Assembly (NCBI GenBank): GCA_964511625.1
Contig: CAZEJG010000015.1
Location: forward strand, 16,602 to 80,601
Length of the DNA stretch: 64,000 bases
Direction of reading: 5' to 3'
Source of the DNA: Pseudohoeflea sp964511625
GTDB lineage: Bacteria > Pseudomonadota > Alphaproteobacteria > Rhizobiales > Rhizobiaceae
Shown here: positions 10,208 to 17,229 of the stretch, in pieces
Numbering within the stretch: position 1 is the stretch's first letter
Layout of the letters: each line of letters starts with the position of its first letter
The notes under the pieces: generated by a model
Told to the model about the DNA's origin: nothing
Seen by the model: the letters and a program-made list of their open reading frames with translations, nothing else
Database searches by the model: none
Program-made: the position numbers and the translations under genes

Positions 10208-10254
10208 TTAACTTTCAGAACGCGGGTGGAACGAATCGGCGACGAATCACTGAC
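10208..10254 (+). repeat. 47-base direct repeat, copy 2
   Basis: Second copy of the repeat at 9925-9971, 283 bases away in the same orientation. It keeps both GAATC sites and the TTAAC at the left end. Confidence 0.8.
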
Positions 10255-10311
10255 ATGCGCCCATTCCTGCTTTGTTCCGGCCACATCTTGTGCCGGATCG
10301 GGACAGCACCA

Positions 10312-10340
10312 CAAGAAAACGCCGCCCGGAGAGGGCGGCG
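10312..10340 (-). terminator. Rho-independent terminator of the phaA-phaB operon
   Basis: On the minus strand the perfect eight-base stem CGCCGCCC / GGGCGGCG with a five-base loop is followed by TTTTCTTGT. It lies about 150 bases after the phaB stop. Confidence 0.75.
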
Positions 10341-10490
10341 ACAGTGCCACATGTGCCGGCTGTTAACCTTTGACGACGAGTTTGCCCAAAATCACCCTGC
10401 GCGACGGCGCGGAGCGTTAACCTATCGAAGGAGCGAAAATATGCGTCGGGCGCCCGTTTCAGGGTTCACCCGACGCTGACTTCTACTGGA

Positions 10491-11216
10491 TCAGCTGAAG
10501 TACTGGCCGCCGTTGGCCGAGATCGTCGATCCGGTGATGAAGCCGGAATCGTCGGATGCGAGGAACACCACGCAACGGGCGATTTCCTCCGGCTCGCCGA
10601 GGCGGCCGACCGGAATCTGCGGAATGATGCGCTCGTTGAGCACCTTCTCGTCGATGGCGCGAACCATTTCCGTGCCGATATAGCCCGGACAGACGGCATT
10701 GACCGTGATGCCGGCCCTTGCGCCTTCCTGGGCGAGCGCCTTGGTGAAACCGATGTCGCCGGCCTTGGCGGCCGAGTAGTTGGCCTGGCCCGCCTGGCCC
10801 TTCTGGCCGTTGATCGAGGAAATGTTGATGACGCGACCGAACTTGCGGTCGCGCATGCCGCTCCAGACCGGATGGGTCATGTTGAACAGGCCGGTGAGGT
10901 TGGTGTTGATCACCTCGTTCCACATCTCCGGCGTCATCTTGTGGAACATGCCGTCGCGCGTGATTCCGGCATTGTTGACGAGAATATCCACCGGGCCGAG
11001 TTCGGCTTCCACCTTTGCGATGCCCTCCTTGCAGGCATCGTAGCTGGAGACATCCCACTTGTAGGTCTTGATGCCAGTCGCATCGGAAAAGGCCTTGGCC
11101 TTCTCGTCATTGCCGGCATAGGTCGCCGCCACCTTGTATCCGGCATCGCGGAGCGCCAGCGAGATTGCCTCGCCGATCCCTCGTGTTCCGCCCGTTACCA
11201 GTGCCACTCGTGCCAT
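10491..11216 (-). CDS. phaB: Acetoacetyl-CoA reductase PhaB
   Basis: The 241-residue short-chain dehydrogenase reduces acetoacetyl-CoA to (R)-3-hydroxybutyryl-CoA with NADPH, the second step of polyhydroxybutyrate synthesis. The Rossmann motif TGGTRGIGEAIS (8-19), NNAGITRDGMFHKM and the catalytic YSAAK are all present, and NISSINGQKGQAGQANYSAAKAG is characteristic of PhaB. It starts 88 bases after the phaA stop on the same strand, so it is second in a phaA-phaB operon. GGGAGGAAGG lies just upstream of the ATG. Confidence 0.95.
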   Translation of the reverse strand: MARVALVTGGTRGIGEAISLALRDAGYKVAATYAGNDEKAKAFSDATGIKTYKWDVSSYDACKEGIAKVEAELGPVDILVNNAGITRDGMFHKMTPEMWNEVINTNLTGLFNMTHPVWSGMRDRKFGRVINISSINGQKGQAGQANYSAAKAGDIGFTKALAQEGARAGITVNAVCPGYIGTEMVRAIDEKVLNERIIPQIPVGRLGEPEEIARCVVFLASDDSGFITGSTISANGGQYFS

Positions 11217-11304
11217 TAAGCCTTCCTCCCTTGGCTTGGGCGGAAGGTTCCTCCGGTCTCACGCCGGATATCGAACTTTCCGCCCTTTATAGATGTCGTC
11301 TTTT

Positions 11305-12486
11305 TCAGATGCTCTCGACGCACATGGCGACGCCCATTCCGCCGCCGATGCAGAGTGTCGCGAGGCCCTTCTTCGCGCCGCGGCGCTTCATTTCGAAGAC
11401 CAGCGTGTTGAAGATGCGCGCGCCCGATGCGCCGACCGGGTGGCCGATAGCGATCGCCCCGCCGTTGACGTTGACGATGTCCGGGTTCCAGCCCATGTCC
11501 TTGTTGACCGCGCAGGCCTGGGCGGCGAAAGCCTCGTTGGCCTCGACCAGATCGAGATCGTCGACCTTCCAGCCGGCCTTTTCGAGCGCCTTGCGCGAGG
11601 CCGGGATCGGACCCGTACCCATGATCTGCGGATCCACGCCGGCGGTCGCCCAGGACACGATCCGAGCCATCGGCGTGATGCCGCGCCGCGAGGCTTCCTC
11701 GGCGGTCATCAGCACCACCGCGGCAGCACCGTCATTGATGCCCGAAGCGTTGGCGGCGGTCACCGTCCCTTCCTTGTCGAAGGCCGGACGGAGCTTGCCG
11801 ACACCGTCCAGCGTCACGCCGTGCTTGATGTATTCGTCGTCCTCGATGACCGTGTCGCCCTTGCGGCCCTTGACGGTGAAGGGAACGATCTCGTCCTTGA
11901 ACCTGCCGGCCTTCTGCGCGGCCTCGGCCTTGTTCTGCGATGCGACGGCGAAGGAGTCCTGGTCGTCGCGCGACAGCTGCCACTGGCGCGCCACGTTCTC
12001 GGCCGTGTTGCCCATGTGATAGCCGTAGAAGGCGTCGGTCAGGCCGTCCTTGAGCATGGTGTCGACCATCTTGAAGTCGCCCATCTTCACGCCGTTTCGC
12101 AGATGCGCGCAGTGCGGCGCCATCGACATGGATTCGTGGCCGCCGGCGACGATGATCTTCGCGTCGCCCATGGCGATCTGCTGCATGCCGATGGCGATCG
12201 TGCGAAGGCCGGAACCGCAGAGCTGGTTGAGCCCCCAGGCCGTGGTCTCCTGCGGGCAACCGGCCGCCATGGCAGCCTGGCGCGCGGGGTTCTGGCCCTC
12301 GCCGGCAGCGAGGATCTGGCCCATGATCACTTCGTCGACATCCTTCGGATCGACCCCGGCGCGCTCCAGCGCAGCCTTGATCGCGGCGGCTCCCAGCTCG
12401 TGCGCGGGGACGTTCGCAAACGCACCATTGAAGGAGCCCACGGGGGTCCGTGCGGCGCTTGCGATGACGATTTCCGCTGTACTCAT
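11305..12486 (-). CDS. phaA: Acetyl-CoA C-acetyltransferase (beta-ketothiolase) PhaA
   Basis: The 393-residue thiolase condenses two acetyl-CoA to acetoacetyl-CoA, the entry step to polyhydroxybutyrate, and can also run in the degradative direction. The nucleophile is Cys90 (GLNQLCGSG), with His349 (AIGHPVGASG) and Cys379 (LCIGGGMG). Length and the ends MSTAEIVIASAARTPVGSF and MCVESI fit biosynthetic thiolases. The gene is first in the phaA-phaB operon and is divergent from phaR, with 241 bases between the starts. Confidence 0.95.
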   Translation of the reverse strand: MSTAEIVIASAARTPVGSFNGAFANVPAHELGAAAIKAALERAGVDPKDVDEVIMGQILAAGEGQNPARQAAMAAGCPQETTAWGLNQLCGSGLRTIAIGMQQIAMGDAKIIVAGGHESMSMAPHCAHLRNGVKMGDFKMVDTMLKDGLTDAFYGYHMGNTAENVARQWQLSRDDQDSFAVASQNKAEAAQKAGRFKDEIVPFTVKGRKGDTVIEDDEYIKHGVTLDGVGKLRPAFDKEGTVTAANASGINDGAAAVVLMTAEEASRRGITPMARIVSWATAGVDPQIMGTGPIPASRKALEKAGWKVDDLDLVEANEAFAAQACAVNKDMGWNPDIVNVNGGAIAIGHPVGASGARIFNTLVFEMKRRGAKKGLATLCIGGGMGVAMCVESI

Positions 12487-12595
12487 GGTCGTTTCCTCTA
12501 GATTGTTTCTTTCAGACGAGCGTGCCGCAGCGTCTTAACCATGTCAAATAGTTCCGGGACGGCGCGTGACAACAAATAGTCGCATGATGGTATGT

Positions 12596-12611
12596 TTTGC
12601 GCCGCAGCAAA
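12596..12611. promoter_or_regulatory. Candidate PhaR operator between phaA and phaR
   Basis: TTTGCGCCGCAGCAAA is an imperfect palindrome (TTTGC/GCAAA arms, TGCGCCGCA core) in the divergent phaA/phaR interval. PhaR proteins are known to bind TGC/GCA-rich palindromes and repress their own gene; assigning this site to PhaR is inference. Confidence 0.4.
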
Positions 12612-12727
12612 GGTTGCCGGCTCATGTGTTCGCCGCAACGCACAAAAGAATTTGTCAGACTGCCGGGTTTTCGCCTAGAGTCACATTTCGAAGAAAGCCT
12701 GGACTTTCACCTCGAGGAGGAGAGTGC

Positions 12728-13324
12728 ATGTCGAAGAAAGACGGACCGGTCATCATCAAGAAATACGCGAACCGGCGCCTCTACAACACCGGGACCAGCA
12801 CCTATGTGACGCTCGACGACCTGGCCGTGATGGTGAAGAAGGGAGAGGATTTCACCGTCCAGGACGCCAAGTCGGGCGACGACATCACACATTCGGTGCT
12901 CACCCAGATCATTTTCGAGCAGGAATCCAAGACCGGCAACACGCTTCTGCCCGTCTCCTTCCTGCGCCAGCTGATCTCCTTTTACGGCGACCAGCTGCAG
13001 ATGGTGGTGCCAAGCTATCTCGAACACTCCATGGCGGCGCTTTCTGAGCAGCAGGAACAGGTTCGCGACCAGCTCAACAAGCAGCTCGGCGAGAACCCGA
13101 TGACCCGCAACATGCAGATCCCCATGCAGATGATGGAGGAAACGGTCCGTCGCAACACGGAGATGTTCCAGAAGGCGATGGCGATGTTCTCGCCGTTTGC
13201 GATGGCTGCCGCCCAGGCCGCGCCGCAGGAGAGCGGCCGCAAGCCGGTGGCCGACAAGGATCTCGACGATCTCAAGTCCCAGCTCAAGGCGCTTCAGGAC
13301 CGGATCGACACGATCGGCAACTGA
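12728..13324 (+). CDS. phaR: Polyhydroxyalkanoate synthesis repressor PhaR
   Basis: The 198-residue protein has an N-terminal PHB/PHA accumulation regulator DNA-binding domain (IIKKYANRRLYNTGTSTYVTLDDLAVMVKKGEDFTV) and the central granule-binding domain (LTQIIFEQESK...SFLRQLISFYGDQLQ). A coiled-coil end (LDDLKSQLKALQDRIDTI) follows. The ATG at 12728 is chosen because GGAGGAGAG precedes it and the protein then starts MSKKDGPVIIKKY, as in the family. PhaR senses PHB granules and represses phasin and other genes; in rhizobia the homologue AniA also affects global carbon flow. Confidence 0.95.
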   Translation: MSKKDGPVIIKKYANRRLYNTGTSTYVTLDDLAVMVKKGEDFTVQDAKSGDDITHSVLTQIIFEQESKTGNTLLPVSFLRQLISFYGDQLQMVVPSYLEHSMAALSEQQEQVRDQLNKQLGENPMTRNMQIPMQMMEETVRRNTEMFQKAMAMFSPFAMAAAQAAPQESGRKPVADKDLDDLKSQLKALQDRIDTIGN

Positions 13325-13387
13325 CGCCTGCGAGGGCCGCCATCCTGGCAGCACCTTGCACGGCACGGAAACACAGCTTTGACCGAA

Positions 13388-13420
13388 AGGGGCCGCACAC
13401 CCGTGTGGCCCTTTTTCTTT
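13388..13420 (+). terminator. Rho-independent terminator after phaR
   Basis: GGGC..CACAC / GTGTG..GCCC stem with a two-base bulge, followed by CTTTTTCTTT. It lies about 65 bases after the phaR stop. Confidence 0.7.
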
Positions 13421-13498
13421 CGGACCGTTAGGCTTCCGGGACGGGGCCAATCAATCGCCGGCCCTTCGATTCACATTACTTACGGGAGCCACGCCATC

Positions 13499-13596
13499 AT
13501 GTCCGCCATCACGCTTGCCAAGGCCAACCGCATCATCACCGCCGCTTTCGCCAGGGGCAAGGAACTGGAACTGGCGCCGCTCACCGTCGTCGTGCT
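13499..13596 (+). CDS. HbpS/GlcG-family heme-binding-like protein, 3' part lost in assembly gap
   Basis: Only the first ~32 codons are visible (MSAITLAKANRIITAAFARG...LAPLTVVVL) before the N run. This start matches the small HbpS/GlcG family, usually about 135 residues, several of which bind heme or cobalamin-type ligands. A GGGAG precedes the ATG. Only 15 bases follow the gap before the stop of the next, opposite gene, so the missing ~300 bases must lie within the unknown sequence if the gene is intact. It is not a demonstrated pseudogene. Confidence 0.65.
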
Positions 13597-13696
13597 NNNN
13601 NNNNNNNNNNNNNNNNNNNNNNNNNNNNNNNNNNNNNNNNNNNNNNNNNNNNNNNNNNNNNNNNNNNNNNNNNNNNNNNNNNNNNNNNNNNNNNNN
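13597..13696. other. Scaffold gap of exactly 100 N
   Basis: A run of 100 undetermined bases, the conventional size for a gap of unknown length. It interrupts the HbpS/GlcG-like gene, and contig order on the two sides is not proven by the sequence itself. Confidence 0.98.
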
Positions 13697-13711
13697 GCAG
13701 GCTGAGGGCTT

Positions 13712-14116
13712 CTACAGCCCGATCGAGACGTCCCGGCCGGCGGACCGGATCGATACCGAGAATCCGGCGATCACGTCGATGAAGGCAATCGCCATCAGGA
13801 TGAAGAAGATGTCCGTCGCAGCATTGGCGACCAGCAGAAACTCGACCAGATAGGCGACGAAGATGAAGGTGGACAGGAGATGGTCGATCACCGACCAGGA
13901 CCCCGTTCGAGTCGCCTTCAGGATTTCGATGAACAGAAGAACCAGCGCCACCACGATCAGGAGGTCGCCGATGCTCATCGACCAGACGGCGCCCGACATC
14001 ATCGGCACTTCGACCAGTGTGGTCGCCATGTTCGAGAACGCGGCGCCGCCGAAACCTGCGATGATGACATTGTAGGCGATGAACGGCACGATCATCAGCG
14101 GAATGGCTGCGAGCAT
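13712..14116 (-). CDS. Conserved small integral membrane protein, function unknown
   Basis: A 134-residue, very hydrophobic protein with four likely membrane helices: residues ~3-24, ~45-65 (IGDLLIVVALVLLFIEILKA), ~78-98 (LLSTFIFVAYLVEFLLVA) and ~101-120. A short basic loop (KATRTGSW) sits between helices 2 and 3. No catalytic motif is recognised. It is convergent with the gap-truncated gene to its left and shares the minus strand with rpmF on its right, beyond the rpmF terminator. Confidence 0.75.
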   Translation of the reverse strand: MLAAIPLMIVPFIAYNVIIAGFGGAAFSNMATTLVEVPMMSGAVWSMSIGDLLIVVALVLLFIEILKATRTGSWSVIDHLLSTFIFVAYLVEFLLVANAATDIFFILMAIAFIDVIAGFSVSIRSAGRDVSIGL

Positions 14117-14248
14117 GAAGGTCTCCCGGCTCGGTTAACTGTCCGATGCCCTGGCCTCACGCCGCACGGGCGGCTGGACTGTGCCTTTTCGGGACGAAGG
14201 CGGCAAGGCCATACGTCGAGAAATTACCCAGACCGGACGCGCAAATAC

Positions 14249-14273
14249 GAAAAGCCGGCCCACCGGGCCGGCT
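14249..14273 (-). terminator. Rho-independent terminator of rpmF
   Basis: Perfect nine-base stem AGCCGGCCC / GGGCCGGCT with a three-base loop; the minus strand continues TTTTCGTATTT. It starts about 30 bases after the rpmF stop. Confidence 0.85.
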
Positions 14274-14301
14274 CTTCAACCTCGCGATCCGACAGGATGG
14301 A

Positions 14302-14487
14302 TCAGGCGTTTTCCTTGGGCGTCAGCACCTGACGGCCGCGATACATGCCGGTCTTCAGGTCGATGTGGTGCGGACGGCGCAGTTCGCCGGAATTCTTGTC
14401 CTCGACATATGTCGGGGCCTTCAGCGCGTCGGCTGCGCGGCGCATGCCGCGCTTGGACGGGGTCGTTTTACGCTTCGGAACAGCCAT
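14302..14487 (-). CDS. rpmF: 50S ribosomal protein L32
   Basis: A 61-residue basic ribosomal protein of the large subunit. The start MAVPKRKTTPSKRGMRRAAD is the hallmark of bacterial L32, followed by ...YVEDKNSGELRRPHHIDLKTGMYRGRQVL. No zinc-binding cysteines are present, as in the Zn-independent form common in alphaproteobacteria. The ATG at 14487 is set by the conserved MAVPK start; the frame extends ten codons upstream without family similarity. The gene has its own terminator. Confidence 0.97.
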   Translation of the reverse strand: MAVPKRKTTPSKRGMRRAADALKAPTYVEDKNSGELRRPHHIDLKTGMYRGRQVLTPKENA

Positions 14488-14650
14488 GACGTACTCCAGT
14501 TCGATTATTCGGCACACGCGGCACCCGGCCTCTTCAGCCCGCCTTGCCTGTGCAATGTCGGAAATTGGGCCGGCTTATACAGGCAAGAGCGGGCTTTGAC
14601 CAGACTCTTCTTGCCGCTTTTTTCTCACACCCGCGCCGGCCGTTCCGCGG

Positions 14651-15289
14651 CTAGACTTCCTCTTCCGGAATGACGGCGGTCTCGGCCCGGGCTGCGGCCT
14701 CCCATTCCTGCCACGCGGGCAGCGCCTTCATCCGCTTCATGTAGCCCGACGTGGTTTCTAAGACATCGAAGGCATAGACGTCGAGGCGATTGACGACCGG
14801 GGCAAACATCGCGTCGGCGATCGAGAAGTCGCCGCACAGGAACGGTCCGCCGGAATCGGAAAGCGACTGCGCCCAGAGCGTTTCTATACGGGCGATGTCG
14901 GACATCACCGCATCGGATACATCGATCTTCGAGGGCACGCGCCGGATGTTCATGTGGCAGGTGCCGCGCAGGGCATGGAAACCGGCGGCCATCTCGCAGG
15001 ACATGGCCATCGCCCGGCTGCGCCACAGCGGATCGGCCGGCCACAGCCCGGATCCTGGGAACTTGCGGGCGACATGATCGAGAATGGCGAGCGATTCCGG
15101 GATGATGAGATCACCGTCCTCGAGAAGCGGAACCTTGCCGGACGGCGACAGCTTCTTGATTTCCGGGTTGCCGGCGGGAAAATCGAACCAGAGCTGGACT
15201 TCCTCGAAATCGATCCCGGCGTGCCGCATGCCGATCCACGGCCGGAACGACCATGACGAATAATTCTTGTTGCCGATATAGAGCTTCAT
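14651..15289 (-). CDS. Glutathione S-transferase family protein
   Basis: A 212-residue cytosolic GST. The N-terminal thioredoxin-like domain includes MKLYIGNKNYSSWSFRPWI, with serines in the position of the glutathione-activating residue, and the glutathione-binding LSPSGKVPLLEDGDLIIPESLAILDHVA with the usual cis-Pro and E-S. The helical C-terminal domain starts near residue 90. Substrate is not predictable, and detoxification or isomerase roles are both possible. It lies between rpmF and mtgA on the same strand, with 74 bases to mtgA. Confidence 0.85.
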   Translation of the reverse strand: MKLYIGNKNYSSWSFRPWIGMRHAGIDFEEVQLWFDFPAGNPEIKKLSPSGKVPLLEDGDLIIPESLAILDHVARKFPGSGLWPADPLWRSRAMAMSCEMAAGFHALRGTCHMNIRRVPSKIDVSDAVMSDIARIETLWAQSLSDSGGPFLCGDFSIADAMFAPVVNRLDVYAFDVLETTSGYMKRMKALPAWQEWEAAARAETAVIPEEEV

Positions 15290-15363
15290 GGCTTGCCTCG
15301 TTGCGTGCGGGGGTATCTCGCTTTCCCACGTAAGGCCGCCACAGACCAGTTCAATTTATTCCA

Positions 15364-16131
15364 CTAATCATAAAGGCATTTGATATAGGCGCCCGATTGC
15401 CGCGCCCGCCCCTCGATGGTCGACGCCAGTCGGGAGAGATTGCGCGTCGGGTTCGCCGGATTGCGCTCGATCGGATTGGGCAGTGTGACGGCCAGCAACG
15501 CCGCCTGCTTACGGGTCAGATCCTTGGCCGACCGGCCGAAGTAAGTCTGCGCCGCCGCCTCGACGCCGAAGACGCCCGGCGCCCATTCGGCGATGTTGAG
15601 GTAGATTTCCATCGTCCGCTTCTTGGTCCATACCGTATCCGCCCACATCGCCAGCGGAATTTCCAATCCCTTGCGGACGAACGTCCGGGAATTGGTGAGA
15701 AACAGGTTCTTCACCGTCTGCATGGGGATCGTGCTCGCGCCGCGCGTGGCTTCGCCCTCGAGCGCGTCATCGATGACGAGGTTCAGCGCTTCCCAGTCCA
15801 CACCGTCATGGGCGCAGTACTGTCCGTCCTCCGACATCATCACCGATTGAACGAGCACCGGCGCTATGTCGTCAAAGGCGATCCACTGACGCTCGTAGGA
15901 GCGCCCTGTCAGCATTTCGCCGATCATCAGGGTGGAGACCGGCTTGACGCTCTCTGGCTTGTAGACGAGCACCAGGCCGTAGGGCAGCAGCAAGAGAAGG
16001 ACGAGCACGAGAACGGCCCATTTCATGATGCGCCAGACGGTCCACCGTCTCCGCTTGCGTCTGCCCTGCGATTCTGTCGCCACGCCTCTGGTCCCTGCCC
16101 TTTTCGGAAACATCCGCCTCTTGCGTTGCAT
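15364..16131 (-). CDS. mtgA: Monofunctional peptidoglycan glycosyltransferase MtgA
   Basis: The 255-residue protein has a basic N-terminus, one membrane anchor (about 37-57, AVLVLVLLLLLPYGLVLVY) and a single GT51 domain facing the periplasm. The catalytic glutamate is in SEDGQYCAHDGVDWEAL, and the second conserved block is RGASTIPMQTVKNLFLTNSRTF; KKRTMEIYLNIAEWAPGVFGVEAAAQTYFGR is the GT51 signature. It polymerises lipid II into glycan strands and lacks a transpeptidase domain. The start is uncertain by a few codons, with MFPKRAG as an alternative. Confidence 0.93.
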   Translation of the reverse strand: MQRKRRMFPKRAGTRGVATESQGRRKRRRWTVWRIMKWAVLVLVLLLLLPYGLVLVYKPESVKPVSTLMIGEMLTGRSYERQWIAFDDIAPVLVQSVMMSEDGQYCAHDGVDWEALNLVIDDALEGEATRGASTIPMQTVKNLFLTNSRTFVRKGLEIPLAMWADTVWTKKRTMEIYLNIAEWAPGVFGVEAAAQTYFGRSAKDLTRKQAALLAVTLPNPIERNPANPTRNLSRLASTIEGRARQSGAYIKCLYD

Positions 16132-16216
16132 AGCCGCCTTTGACCGCCATTGCCAAGCCGCTCACGCGCTCAACATCGGGATTGATGCGCCTGAGCGGGC
16201 GTGGCAAGAGAACGCC

Positions 16217-17134
16217 ATGAAAACGGTAACCCCTATCGAATTTACCCAGAGGCTCTCGAATGTCGCGGGAGAGGTCAGCGGCTTTCTCGACGCCCGGCTC
16301 GGTGCGGCCGGAAGCGGTTTTGGCGCCCCCTGGCCGGAAAGCCTCGCCGCCGCCATGCGTCACGGGGTGCTCAACGGCGGCAAGCGCATGCGGCCCTTCC
16401 TGGTGATGGAGACCACACTGATGCTCGGCGGCGATCCCAAAGCCGCCATGCACGCCGCAGCGGCGCTGGAATGCATCCACTGCTATTCACTCATCCATGA
16501 CGATCTTCCGGCGATGGACGACGACGATCTGAGACGCGGCCAGCCGACGGTCCACGTCGCCTTCGACGAGGCGACCGCGATCCTCGCCGGCGACGCGCTG
16601 CTGACACTGGCCTTCGAACTGCTGACGGATCCGGACAATCCCGCGTCCGCGGACACGAAGCTGGAACTCGTCCACCGCCTGGCGATCGCCTCCGGCGCCG
16701 GCGGCATGGTCGGCGGCCAGGTCCTCGATCTGGCGGCGGAGACCGGCAATCCGACCGAGGACGAGATCATGGCGATGCAGGCGATGAAGACGGGCGCCCT
16801 GTTGCGCTTCGCCTGCGAGGCAGGCGCCATCGTGGCCGGCGCGGACGATGAGACCAGATCCCGAATGCGGCGCTATGGTGCCGCGATCGGCTCCGCCTTC
16901 CAGCTGGCCGACGACCTGCTCGACGCCACCGCCGATGCCGCCGTCATCGGTAAGGCGACCGGCAAGGACGCTGGCCGCAACAAGGGCACTTATCTCTCGC
17001 TGAACGGCATCGAAAAGACCCGCGCGCGCTGCGCGGAGCTCGTCGACGAGGCGCATGCCCTGCTGTCTCCCTACAAAGAGCGCGCCGAGCTGCTGCGGGA
17101 AGCCGCCACTTACATAGCGAGACGGGACCGATAG
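16217..17134 (+). CDS. ispA: Polyprenyl synthetase, farnesyl diphosphate synthase type
   Basis: The 305-residue trans-prenyltransferase joins isopentenyl diphosphate to allylic diphosphates. The first Asp-rich motif is IHDDLPAMDDDDLRRG (DDLPAMD at 95-101, the bacterial FPP-type four-residue spacing) and the second is QLADDLLD. GGKRMRP and KTGALLRF are also present. The ATG at 16217 gives the usual IspA length; the frame is open further upstream over the mtgA 5' end without similarity. The product is probably farnesyl diphosphate, but geranylgeranyl cannot be excluded by sequence. ispG, of the MEP pathway, lies 2.5 kb away. Confidence 0.88.
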   Translation: MKTVTPIEFTQRLSNVAGEVSGFLDARLGAAGSGFGAPWPESLAAAMRHGVLNGGKRMRPFLVMETTLMLGGDPKAAMHAAAALECIHCYSLIHDDLPAMDDDDLRRGQPTVHVAFDEATAILAGDALLTLAFELLTDPDNPASADTKLELVHRLAIASGAGGMVGGQVLDLAAETGNPTEDEIMAMQAMKTGALLRFACEAGAIVAGADDETRSRMRRYGAAIGSAFQLADDLLDATADAAVIGKATGKDAGRNKGTYLSLNGIEKTRARCAELVDEAHALLSPYKERAELLREAATYIARRDR

Positions 17135-17229
17135 CGCCGGCTGCGGCATCTTATAAATTGCACTCGAATTATTAACTATATCAGGGCGATTATTAGCGAC
17201 TGGGGAAATTCCACAAATCCGGTTGCGCC

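Larger units (their letters stand above)
9846..10490. other. 645-base intergenic region rich in GANTC and TTAAC motifs
   Basis: No protein gene is credible here. It lies between the phaB 3' end and the helicase 5' end, both on the minus strand. GANTC, the CcrM methylation site, occurs at 9950, 9961, 9969, 10011, 10039, 10064, 10093, 10111, 10233 and 10244. TTAAC occurs at 9925, near 10082, near 10154, at 10208, near 10364 and near 10424. It also contains a 47-base near-repeat and the phaB terminator. A candidate helicase promoter has CCTATAT about 30 bases upstream of the helicase ATG. Confidence 0.6.

Noticed and set aside
9922..10254. Call of a chromosomal or plasmid replication origin
   Set aside because: GANTC and TTAAC are enriched, but no convincing DnaA boxes (only TGTGGATTT near 9983) and no replication genes (repABC, dnaA, hemE) are adjacent, so it is kept as a finding only.
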